NCBI GenBank assembly: GCA_001839685.1
Contig: MLAK01001370.1
Location: forward strand, 62,001 to 126,000
DNA: 64,000 nucleotides
Source of the DNA: Tritrichomonas foetus
Taxonomy: Eukaryota > Parabasalia > Tritrichomonadida > Tritrichomonadidae
Direction: 5' to 3'
This document shows positions 18,856 through 27,941 of this stretch, piece by piece. The notes under the pieces are model-generated. The model searched no databases. It saw only the letters and a program-made list of their open reading frames with translations, and was not told the origin of the DNA. Position 1 is the first letter of the stretch. Each line of letters opens with the position of its first letter. The translations under genes and the position numbers were made by a program.

Positions 18856-19539
18856 ATGTTTCTTCCAAATTTTCTTATTGGAATTTTGATAAAAAAATAC
18901 TAACATATATTCATATATGTTGACTATCGATTTTAAAGATTTTAGAAAGAAGTCAACACTGCTAAGTTACATCATCTATTTATTTACTATTTTAAATTAC
19001 TTCATTTTAATAATTGAGATTCAAAATTAATGAAATCATTGAAATCAGGAACTAAGTTTTATGTTATGTATTGGATGGGGAAAATATGACCTAGGAAAAG
19101 AGAAAAAGTACTTTATTTCATTAATTTTTTTCTTCTTAGGAGAATGGATCAATCTAATTTTCCTGATTTCAATTATTGATCTCTTAACTGAAATATCTGA
19201 TTTTTAATGGTTTGTAAACCATATTGGCATATATTATTGGGCCCAAAAACTTATTTTGACAGGATAAATAGTATTACAGTGTTTCACTGAAAAATTTTGA
19301 GTCATAATTGAATTTTATTACATATACAATCTATATTTTCAATCATATCTCATATTAATATCAATATATTCCTTAGTGGTTTTAATGACTGACTCATACC
19401 ATTATTTGTAATAGAAAAATTTGGATATATTTGGGTTTTCTTTTTCACTAGACGGCCTAAATTGATCGACATCTAGAAGATTCAATCACAAATTTGAGAG
19501 CTTTCAAAAAAAATTAATAGCTAGAAGGAAGTTGCGACT
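18856..19539. other. 680-bp AT-rich spacer
   Basis: No open frame or RNA structure that I can support. TATATTCATATATG near 18907 is a weak palindrome. Confidence 0.4.
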
Positions 19540-19546
19540 TCATTAA
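19540..19546 (+). promoter_or_regulatory. Initiator of the MTA/SAH nucleosidase gene
   Basis: TCATTAA with +1 A at 19542, 13 nt before the ATG. Confidence 0.5.
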
Positions 19547-19554
19547 ACAAACAG

Positions 19555-20289
19555 ATGACCAAAAAACTGACGATCGCTTTCATCGCGCCCATGATCGAGG
19601 AATTAAACGAACTCCTTGCCCAATTTCCAAAAGAATCAATATCTCAAACAGTCGAGAAAAAAGTCGAAATTACGATTATCGATTACAAGAACATTCAAGT
19701 CATTGCTGCCCTTAGCGGCGTCGGCAAGGTTAATGCTGCATATACCGCAACCATTCTTTTCATGAAATATAATCCCGACGTTTTAATCAACTGTGGTGTT
19801 GCAGGTGGCTTTGAAAAGTCTCAAAAAGTTCTTGACTTCGTTATCGGTACAAAATTTGTATATACTGACGTAGATATTACTTTCCTTGGGCTTGAAATGG
19901 GGCAGCTCATAAAAGAACCCCCGTACTTTCCAGCCAGTGACAGGCTGATAGAGAAGATCAAAAGCATGGAAAGCAATTTTGATGTTAAATTCCATTATGG
20001 AATTATTGGATCTGCTGACCAGTTCATAAACAAAGATCATCAGGTAGAATTCATTCAAAAACACTTTCCAGATGTCATTTGTGTCGAAATGGAAGGTGCG
20101 GCCATTGCTCACGTTGCACATAAATTTGAAATCCCCATTTTGGCAATTCGGTCGCTCAGCGACATTGCAGTCAAAAAGGAAGATAATTCTCTTGAATATT
20201 TAGAGTTCCTTGAAAAGGCAGCTCAATTATCAGCCAAATTATGTTTGATGCTCATAGAAAGTCTATCTTCTGATTGCCAACAAGCATAA
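19555..20289 (+). CDS. mtnN: 5'-methylthioadenosine/S-adenosylhomocysteine nucleosidase
   Basis: 244 residues, the length of bacterial MTAN/Pfs. It cleaves MTA and SAH (and 5'-deoxyadenosine) to adenine plus the thioribose moiety. Family signatures in order: IAPMIEELNELL (catalytic Glu of the N-terminal helix), ALSGVGKVNAAYTATIL, NCGVAGG, FVYTDVDITFLGLEMGQL, GIIGSADQFI, VICVEMEGAAIAHVAHKF (ribose-binding Glu), and IRSLSDIA with the catalytic Asp. All active-site residues are present. Most eukaryotes use MTA phosphorylase instead, so a bacterial origin by lateral transfer is likely (inference). The adenine released could feed PRPP-dependent or direct salvage. It has an Inr and a TAAA stop, so it is fully adapted to this genome. 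Confidence 0.93.
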   Translation: MTKKLTIAFIAPMIEELNELLAQFPKESISQTVEKKVEITIIDYKNIQVIAALSGVGKVNAAYTATILFMKYNPDVLINCGVAGGFEKSQKVLDFVIGTKFVYTDVDITFLGLEMGQLIKEPPYFPASDRLIEKIKSMESNFDVKFHYGIIGSADQFINKDHQVEFIQKHFPDVICVEMEGAAIAHVAHKFEIPILAIRSLSDIAVKKEDNSLEYLEFLEKAAQLSAKLCLMLIESLSSDCQQA

Positions 20290-20341
20290 AAGTTTCTTAA
20301 TATTTTGTTTTTTGTTTTCTTTTGATTTGTTGAAAGGAAAA

Positions 20342-20367
20342 AATGCATGGGTAGGGGGTCATGCATT
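20342..20367 (+). repeat. perfect 8-bp inverted repeat with G-rich loop
   Basis: AATGCATG at 20342-20349 and CATGCATT at 20360-20367 flank a 10-nt G-rich loop (GGTAGGGGGT), 53 nt after the nucleosidase stop. It could form a hairpin in a 3' UTR. Confidence 0.4.
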
Positions 20368-20802
20368 CGCATGGACAACAAAATGGAAAATGTCAATAAA
20401 GAAATAAAACATTTATTTTCTAGGTTGATTACATTAAATATAACCATTTTAGGTAATCCGAAGAGAAAAATTGTCATTCTAATGATTTGATTTCAGAAAT
20501 CACTTCACATTTTTTGTTTCTTAAAAGTGGTCCTAATCGGAATTAATATTTATTTTGGTTTTTTCCGGATATTTTTCACGAAAAAAAAATTCAATTTCTC
20601 ACATCAGATTCACTGGAATTTAATTGAGACAAATGCTCTTTTATGATAGTGAATACCTCTTATACTTACAAAGTAACCAGGAAAAGATAAAATATCCTCC
20701 TGTCAGAATAAAAAAGTCATAGATTATAATAATAATAATATTTGATAAAAAAACGTGGATAGAAAGCTGAAAAAAATCAATTGTTTATCCAAATTAGTTT
20801 TT
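20368..20802. other. convergent spacer
   Basis: AT-rich, no supported feature. Confidence 0.4.
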
Positions 20803-21114
20803 TTAGGACCTCTTAACGAATGCCCAAACACAGATAATGGCGACGATGAGAACAATCATTAAAATCCAAGCAGCCCATTGACTTGAAGAAGCTTTGACTT
20901 CGAGAACTGCAGCATTGGCTTTGTCAACTTGAAGTTGTGCTTTGTCCATGTGAACGTTTGTGTCTTGAAGCATTTGATTTTGTTCTTCTAATTCATTTCC
21001 AATTGATGTTGCAAGAACTTTCTGAGTGCCTGTAATGTCAACAAGAGCGTCAAGTCTCTGATCAATTCGCTCGAATTGTTCTTGCGTTTGTGCGTGGAGA
21101 TTGGCGTTTGACAT
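20803..21114 (-). CDS. Qc-type SNARE with C-terminal anchor
   Basis: 103 residues: a SNARE-length heptad region (residues about 12-75) followed by one membrane segment (WAAWILMIVLIVAIICVWAF) and a three-residue end (VKRS region). The centre IGNELEEQNQMLQDTNVHM matches Qc-SNAREs (syntaxin 6/8, Bet1-like), with the zero-layer Gln in EEQN. Qc-SNAREs give one helix to the four-helix fusion bundle on Golgi/endosomal membranes. No N-terminal Habc domain, as in the Bet1 or SYP5-short forms. The exact compartment cannot be read from the sequence. Confidence 0.85.
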   Translation of the reverse strand: MSNANLHAQTQEQFERIDQRLDALVDITGTQKVLATSIGNELEEQNQMLQDTNVHMDKAQLQVDKANAAVLEVKASSSQWAAWILMIVLIVAIICVWAFVKRS

Positions 21115-22304
21115 TCTATTGATTCACTGTTACTGAAAGTTATAAGGCTAAATAAGGTCAAAATAGATTTGTTATATTATTGTAAACAATTGAATTTGTT
21201 TTATCAGAATTTCTTCTAAATATCATTTTTTAGCAACTAAAAGGGTAACCAAGAAGAAGTGATTGAATTTACAATTCATTACTTTTTGTGAAAATCTGAT
21301 TGTCAAATTGAATGAGTTTGTTTGATTTGAAACTTTTCCCTCTCAAACTTTGAGAAGATAAAGGATAAATACCTGCCCATTGAGAATCAACATCCAATGA
21401 TTAGGTTAGAACGTGAAAAATTTAGATTAAATACTCGATAAGACTCATAATTCTTTAACTAAAAAAATTGTTATTCATTTACACAAAGAATAGATGATGA
21501 AAATCTCAGAAATTTAGAATAACTCTAGTTCATATTTTTAATCTCTTATTAATGGTCCCATTTAATAAATAGGAAGATTTAATACGAGATTCAATAAACA
21601 GTCATTTATCCCAGATCATAAACCGTAATAGATCCTTAATTTTTCTTGAATTAATGGATCTTTAAATTTAATTACTAAACTATATAAGTTTGGCTAACTG
21701 CTTCACTGTAACACCCATTTTTTCCAAAAATTGAGAATTTTCATGCGATTTTCATGCCTCATCCATGAAAAATATATTAAACAAAATTATTTGCTTCATT
21801 CGAAAAAATTTTTTACTAAAAAAACATTTTGTCGAATAATTAAATTGCTTTTGGGTTTATCTCGAAATATTGTCGATTCTATTTTTCGTTAAGTTTACAT
21901 ATATTATAAAGTAATGATTCTCAAAATAATGAAATCCTTGGATATTTAAAGTTGACGATGAATTATCTAGATTAAGTTATTCAAAAAATAGAAGAAAGAA
22001 AAGCATAATAATGCATGATATTAATGGAATTAATCTCAATAAATACATTATAAGAATTCAAAAGCAGATAAAAAAATATAGAGATGCAAAATCCTAAAAT
22101 TTACGCTTATCTTTAGGAAATATTAGATTATGAAAATAATTTTTTTATGAACATAATTTTATCATACATATAGCATATAAGCAATGTATTGAACGATCTA
22201 TATGAATGAAATTCCCTAAAATTAAGAATTCGCCGCTTTAATGAGTTTGGAAACCAAAAAAAATCACGTTAGATTTTGTCACTTTTTAGTACATATTAAT
22301 TTTT
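21115..22304. other. 1.2-kb divergent intergenic region
   Basis: Very AT-rich; no open frame of 60 codons, no tRNA box B. The largest gap in the window. It ends with the AAACGGCC box of the meckelin gene. Confidence 0.4.
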
Positions 22305-22315
22305 AAACGGCCTCA
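22305..22315 (+). promoter_or_regulatory. AAACGGCC box and TCA abutting the meckelin start
   Basis: AAACGGCC (22305-22312) is followed by TCA directly joined to the ATG at 22316. If the TCA acts as Inr the mRNA would be almost leaderless. Inference. Confidence 0.3.
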
Positions 22316-24862
22316 ATGATTTTTTATCTATTTTTTTCAACTGTTCTCAGCGCAGATCCGAAACCAGCCATAAATAAAGATTTAATACATGGGTATATTC
22401 CTCCCGGTACTCAAAATATTCCAGAATGCGAAGAAGGATTTATTTTCGATACATTCACTTTTGCCTGTACAGCAAATGGAAGTCTAACAACGCAATTCGA
22501 TCCAAAATTAACTTATATCATCAATGGGACAACAGTTCAGCAATATAATGATACTACGGCGACGATTCCTCAAGGATTTATCAAAGTTGAAAATTTTCTG
22601 ATCGAACAGGATACATACACCAATAGTGCTAATACGTTATGCAGTTCAATACTTGATCCATACAAAGCTCGCTGCATAGATTTAGCTTCATTGTATTATG
22701 CGAGTGCTGCTGCTTCAGTAACAATACCAGTTGCTGTTCAATTTATTGTTAACCTTTATGTTTTAAATGATTATAATCAACAGGGATCACCACTTTTAAC
22801 TGATTTCATTACCGTTCAATATATAATGAATTATAATTATTGGCCATCGAATTTGCCATTCTTTACATATCCAACACAACGGCAGATCACTCTTGCTAAT
22901 ATTTTAGATGAGCAATATATCACTTCCCATTTTCGATTTTCCCAAGTAACACAATTTTATCTTGCAAGATATTCATGGGATGGAATATTTATTGGATTTT
23001 CTCCATTAACTCTCCAATTAAACAAATGCGGCGAAAAAAATGATATTGAACAAATGTGGAGAAGATTCGGGACAAATTATCAATCTCAATGTTTTTATGA
23101 TCTCATCAGAAGTATAGATCAACAGTCTAACGAATTATATGAACTGTTTATTGAAGATGGAACTGATGATGTAGGTGATATAATTATTAGGCCAATCCCT
23201 GTTGTTTTTCAGGATATTAACTGTCGTAGATTCTATATATTCAATAATATTACATCAAGTGGTGGAGCTGATGTTACAAAAATCATTGATTCAACTAGGA
23301 TTCAATTTAATATATTAGAATCTGATCCAACTATGATTCAAACACCTTATTTTGTCTTTTCTGTAAGATCTATTCCATCAGCTGATTTAAATGATCCACC
23401 CACGGGTGTGCGTTTTACAACTAATACAAATCAACATCCACTATTCTCTTTTAATGTTACATATTCCATGAACTTAACCAATTTCCAACAACTTTTCATG
23501 ATTTTGGCAATTGTCACTGGTGTTCTTGCACTTTTGGTGGTCGTTGCCAGACTGTTCTTTGTATCATTAACAGATGGAAAATATGGAATGAATGGTACTA
23601 ATATTGTTAAAGCAATATCTGTTGTTTTTGATACCGTTGGATTATATTTCTTTATTATTACATTTGCATTTGCCGCATTTATTCTAATTTTCTTCAAGTG
23701 GCAAAAAGCAATATTTTGGTGTCTTCCACCAGAATCATTTTATCAATTTAGATTAATGAGACGATTTTTATATGTTTCACTTGCATTTGAAATCGTTGCA
23801 GTTTTGCTCAATGTATTTGTGAATCAATTATCAAATATATTTATTATTCTTGACTGGGAATCACCTGAAGAAAAAGATGAATCTGTATCTGCATGGAGAA
23901 GAATTAATGTATCAAATGAGCTCAACAGAATCACAAATATAAGAAGTTATAGCATTCCATTTACTGTAATTGTTTCAGCTTTTATTTTAACTGGATTTGA
24001 TGTTGAGCTATTATCGACACCAATTCCATCAACAAGACTAATAACCACTGGGTTTAGTCATTGGGTTCTAAGGTTTGCTGTTTCATCTTGCTTATGGTTA
24101 ATTCTCATGGCTGGACAATACATTTTCTTCCATTTTATATATTGGAGGTTCTACGGAAATCCATTCTTTAACTTTTTAGATTTATGTACAACATCAAATC
24201 TTTCGGTGTTCATTGCAACATCAATGTCACATGGCTATTATTTACATGGAAAGTCGGTTCACGGATATGCTGATGTTGAAATGAAAAAACTTGCTGAATG
24301 CTTAGTTGACGAAGAAGAAGGTCAAGCAAGTTTGCGTGGTCTACTGCCCAATACAAAAGAACAAGTTTTTGAAATATTCTTTACTTTACAGTTTTATAAC
24401 ATTCTCTCACAAATGCAGCAAAGCTTGCAAAGTCAACAACACTTGTTACATTTCACTGTTTCAGCTAAAGAAATTCCTCAACATGCACTTCAATCATACG
24501 ATGAAATGAATGAACTCCTTAAGTCATTCTTTAGTGGTTCTAATTCAAATAAATATAATGTTCAACCACCTGAACTTCTCCAAATCATTTTTGGTGCTCC
24601 TCCACAAATCAATGATGTTTCTATCATGAATAAAATTAAAGATAATCTTTATAAGCGTTCACTCCTTGGCGGTGTCGAATGGGGGCTCATGGTAATGTAT
24701 ATGTTAATCTTTTGTACAATCGATATGAGTACAAAATCACCTTGTATTTCATGTTTTGTTGTTTATGCAATTGATTTCTTAATTACTTGGATTTACCAAA
24801 GGATCTTCAGATCAAAACTTGCTCGAACATCACTTTTAGACAGTCGGTTTTTACTTTCTTAA
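22316..24862 (+). CDS. TMEM67: meckelin (TMEM67/MKS3) homologue
   Basis: 848 residues (human about 995). A signal peptide (MIFYLFFSTVLSA) and a large extracellular region are followed, from about residue 385, by multiple membrane segments. Highly diagnostic C-terminal text: FFNFLDLCTTSNLSVFIA, GYYLHGKSVHGYADVEM, then RGLLPNTKEQVFEIFF; also WRRINVSNELNRI. Meckelin is a transition-zone protein of cilia/flagella that gates membrane composition. The N-terminal Cys-rich domain of animal meckelin is almost missing here (only ECEEGFIFDTFTFAC). The gene is preceded by an AAACGGCC box. The stop is TAA. Confidence 0.93.
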   Translation: MIFYLFFSTVLSADPKPAINKDLIHGYIPPGTQNIPECEEGFIFDTFTFACTANGSLTTQFDPKLTYIINGTTVQQYNDTTATIPQGFIKVENFLIEQDTYTNSANTLCSSILDPYKARCIDLASLYYASAAASVTIPVAVQFIVNLYVLNDYNQQGSPLLTDFITVQYIMNYNYWPSNLPFFTYPTQRQITLANILDEQYITSHFRFSQVTQFYLARYSWDGIFIGFSPLTLQLNKCGEKNDIEQMWRRFGTNYQSQCFYDLIRSIDQQSNELYELFIEDGTDDVGDIIIRPIPVVFQDINCRRFYIFNNITSSGGADVTKIIDSTRIQFNILESDPTMIQTPYFVFSVRSIPSADLNDPPTGVRFTTNTNQHPLFSFNVTYSMNLTNFQQLFMILAIVTGVLALLVVVARLFFVSLTDGKYGMNGTNIVKAISVVFDTVGLYFFIITFAFAAFILIFFKWQKAIFWCLPPESFYQFRLMRRFLYVSLAFEIVAVLLNVFVNQLSNIFIILDWESPEEKDESVSAWRRINVSNELNRITNIRSYSIPFTVIVSAFILTGFDVELLSTPIPSTRLITTGFSHWVLRFAVSSCLWLILMAGQYIFFHFIYWRFYGNPFFNFLDLCTTSNLSVFIATSMSHGYYLHGKSVHGYADVEMKKLAECLVDEEEGQASLRGLLPNTKEQVFEIFFTLQFYNILSQMQQSLQSQQHLLHFTVSAKEIPQHALQSYDEMNELLKSFFSGSNSNKYNVQPPELLQIIFGAPPQINDVSIMNKIKDNLYKRSLLGGVEWGLMVMYMLIFCTIDMSTKSPCISCFVVYAIDFLITWIYQRIFRSKLARTSLLDSRFLLS

Positions 24863-25014
24863 TTCTGATGAAATTCATCAACAGTCATTCGATATATATG
24901 TATTGCATTGTATTAAAAATTTTAAAAATTAATACTATTTATTCATATCTTTTTTTCCACAATGTTTTTAACTTTTTGATATGATATTGTCCAGATAAAC
25001 ATACAAAATAAAGT

Positions 25015-25024
25015 AAACGTACAT
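25015..25024 (+). promoter_or_regulatory. AAACGTACAT box
   Basis: Identical to the box at 2278-2287; starts 15 nt before the pseudokinase ATG. Confidence 0.3.
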
Positions 25025-25029
25025 GAAGA

Positions 25030-26292
25030 ATGTCATCATATGCAGATCGCCCAGAATTGCCTCCTATTGAAGATCAGTTCGTTGAATTGAAATTACTACA
25101 TTATGGAAAACATTCGAAAACATTCCTATGCCGTCATTTATTTACATCTGAAGATGTAATTATTGAAAAGTTTGCTTACAAATCTCCTGCGCCTGCTGAA
25201 CTGATGAATATGATTTCTAGACAAACAATGAATCGAAAAATTCTTTCGAGTGTTTCTACGATGCATCACACATATGATGTCGTGAGAAAACTCAATTTTA
25301 CGTGGTATATATCAGAAGATATATCAAGTGATTCTATTGGCCAAACAGTCTATGGAAATCCTTTTCCTCAAGCACAAGCAAAATACATATTCTTTTTAAT
25401 GGTAAACACAGTCCAAATTTTGCATAGTCATCTATTGTCTGTGAATGATTGGAGGCCAATTCACTTTGTTGTGTGTGGAGCAATGATAAAATTCATGAAT
25501 TATTCCGGATTGATGCCAAAAGGTACTGTTCGAAATAATTCCACAATTTCTTATTTGGGTGATCCAAGATGGATGGCACCAGAGATGCTTCTATCCAAAG
25601 AATATGATTTAGAGCAAGTTGATATTTGGGGATTAGGTTTATATCTTCATTTTATGTTAACTGGATATCCAGTTTTTGAAAATCCTTATGAAATGTTTAA
25701 AAATTTGCAGAATTTTCAATACGTTCCACCACCAAATATATCAGAAGATGCTGGCGATTTATTATCTCATATACTAGCTCTTGATCCAACAAAGAGATTT
25801 AGTATTCATGAAATATTAAATCACAAATTTATGATGCCATCTGTTCCTTTTCCTATGAACCGTCTGCCAGTTGAGCAAACACCAGAAATTATGGAGTGGT
25901 TATATTTTTTTGATTTGAATCGAGATAAAATTATCGAAAAATTCCGATCACTTGTATGTGATGATGAAACATTATTGTTTTCTTTATCTTTACTCGCGAT
26001 TTCAAAAGGAAGATCACCAAAAGATATAAAACCGCCCGTTTTCCCAAAGATGAATGAAGTTCTATTGAAATATGCACAACTTCCAAACAAACTCGAAATA
26101 GATATAACTGTTGAAGATTCTAAAGAAAATACTGATGCTTTAGTGAATGAAGAAAAGAAAAAGAAAGAGAAACAATCTGCCACGCTTCATAAATTACTCA
26201 GTGTTTGCACATCTGGATTGGAAAAAAAAGGCATCAAAGTGGAGCATTTGAAGGCCTATGTAAATGCACAAGGATATCCAAATCTAAAATAA
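25030..26292 (+). CDS. protein pseudokinase (CAMK/STRAD-like fold)
   Basis: 420 residues; kinase fold over about 15-275. The beta-3 lysine may be kept (DVIIEKF, about K47), and the activation-segment end (PRWMAPEMLL) and helix F (DIWGLGLYLHFMLTGYPVF) are good. The glycine loop is degenerate (LLHYGKHSKTF), the HRDxKxxN loop is replaced by NDWRPIHFVV and DFG by MNYSG. So the catalytic Asp, the Asn and the metal-binding Asp are all absent: it should not phosphorylate. Residues 290-420 are helical with a basic stretch (EEKKKKEKQ). It probably scaffolds or activates a partner, as STRAD-type pseudokinases do (inference). Confidence 0.85.
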   Translation: MSSYADRPELPPIEDQFVELKLLHYGKHSKTFLCRHLFTSEDVIIEKFAYKSPAPAELMNMISRQTMNRKILSSVSTMHHTYDVVRKLNFTWYISEDISSDSIGQTVYGNPFPQAQAKYIFFLMVNTVQILHSHLLSVNDWRPIHFVVCGAMIKFMNYSGLMPKGTVRNNSTISYLGDPRWMAPEMLLSKEYDLEQVDIWGLGLYLHFMLTGYPVFENPYEMFKNLQNFQYVPPPNISEDAGDLLSHILALDPTKRFSIHEILNHKFMMPSVPFPMNRLPVEQTPEIMEWLYFFDLNRDKIIEKFRSLVCDDETLLFSLSLLAISKGRSPKDIKPPVFPKMNEVLLKYAQLPNKLEIDITVEDSKENTDALVNEEKKKKEKQSATLHKLLSVCTSGLEKKGIKVEHLKAYVNAQGYPNLK

Positions 26293-26527
26293 ATGCGGTA
26301 TAAATATATATTTATTTGTAAATAATTCTATTTAAAGATTGATCTTGTCGATATTTCTAATAATTTACATAAAATTACTATTCTAACTTAATATTTCTCT
26401 TGTGATAATAAAGAAGTGCGATATAATCATTTTAAACTAAATTATTATTATTCCAGCATGGATTTCCTCTAGAAAAAGAAGTAAATAGCAGTTTTTGGTC
26501 AAATTCCATCAAATTGGCCTTTTTAAA

Positions 26528-27379
26528 ATGATGGAGAGCCTATCAACTCAATCTCTTTATAAACTCGCAAGAGATGATTGTATCGATTATGTTCTTGAAG
26601 CAACTCCAGAATTAGTCAATGATATTAAAAAGACCGAAGATACTCTAAATGCAGTTACAGTTCTCCTTACGCTATCCGCAATATTCGCCGAAAAAAACGA
26701 AATTGGTGCTGCTTCTGATATTGCCAATTTTGCTTTGACAGTTGCTGCGCCATATCCGCCAAAAATATTAGGTTTATTAAATGCCTTCGCGCTTTGTTTT
26801 CCGGAAAAAAATCAATCAATTTCAATGGAATACTTCTTCTCGCGGCTTATCTCCATTTCGGGCGACAAAGACCACCTTTTGAGGAAAAAGTTAATTCGAT
26901 TTGCAGAAAATAATCACCACAATCACGCCTTTATTCAAAAGAATTATATTTTATTATATAGGGAATGTCTTCTTTCGAAGAAACCGTTTGATTTTCTCAC
27001 AGATGAGGTCTCCCATAATTTTGCCAGACATCTCTGGCGAATGGCTCAAAAGTCTGGTGACTCACATACAGGAAATGCAATTTTCTTACGTTCAATTATG
27101 GCGGCGTCACTTCAAGGAAGAAATAATTCTGATTCTGCAAATGCAGCAAGATTACTTTTTGAAGCCATTTTTGATACAAAACCAGACGAGGTTGATTTCA
27201 ATATACTAAATCATCCATTCTATAGATATGCTAACTTTTTCACAAAGGCTCTTGTGAGCAAAAATGTTGATTCCTATAAAAGAATTGGATTTTGTTATGA
27301 AAAATTACTTTTTCAGGATTCTGAAATAGCAATGATGTCGGATATGATTTTCAAGAAGTATTTTTTGACTGTTGACTAA
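26528..27379 (+). CDS. GET4: GET4 homologue (tail-anchored protein pathway)
   Basis: 283 residues from the ATG at 26528; the in-frame extension upstream has no ATG. An all-helical TPR-like solenoid with the GET4 layout: LLTLSAIFAEKNEIGAASDI matches the family's GAxLLxxxGQxxxAxDLA helix pair, and the pattern of ISMEYFFSRLISIS, ARHLWRMAQKSGD and NAARLLFEAIF follows the rest of the family. GET4 bridges the BAG6/GET5 complex to the GET3 ATPase in delivering tail-anchored proteins (for example SNAREs) to the ER. The match is by overall pattern, not by a catalytic motif, so moderate certainty. TAAA stop. Confidence 0.65.
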   Translation: MMESLSTQSLYKLARDDCIDYVLEATPELVNDIKKTEDTLNAVTVLLTLSAIFAEKNEIGAASDIANFALTVAAPYPPKILGLLNAFALCFPEKNQSISMEYFFSRLISISGDKDHLLRKKLIRFAENNHHNHAFIQKNYILLYRECLLSKKPFDFLTDEVSHNFARHLWRMAQKSGDSHTGNAIFLRSIMAASLQGRNNSDSANAARLLFEAIFDTKPDEVDFNILNHPFYRYANFFTKALVSKNVDSYKRIGFCYEKLLFQDSEIAMMSDMIFKKYFLTVD

Positions 27380-27941
27380 ATATAATATTGTATTACTTTA
27401 CTTCTTTACAATATTTTTGAAAACAATCGATATTGATTTGAAAAAAGATATATTTTGGATTAAAAAGTGGATGTTAATGGAAATTTAGCTTTATATTTGT
27501 CTTCAATATTAATTTGTAGCTGAATGTAAATGATAAACTCGAAACCATTAATGTTATTTTTATATAGTATTTTTACACAAAGTATTTCAATATAAATCTG
27601 CATTTAGAAGTATGTTAAATGAATGAAAACATCAGCGTTTCATATATTCATGAGATTCCAATCAGATGGAATTTTGAAAAACCTCAACTAATCTATTTTT
27701 CTAGGAATAAGTTTTTTATCACAATGTTTTATATGGTGGTGAAAGCATGAAATAGCAAAATATGAGGTGATGGCAGATGTAGATCAGAAATCTGAGAAAA
27801 TTATGTTTGAATAGCATATTGGCCTAGCAGAATTCGTGAATCATATGTGATCTTTTTTGCGCCGAAATCCAACTCCATAAAAAAACGAAATGAAAGTTTC
27901 AAAGATCGACGATCAAAACTGAATCAAAAATAAAATCAATC
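27380..27941. other. 560-bp AT-rich spacer
   Basis: No supported feature. Confidence 0.4.
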
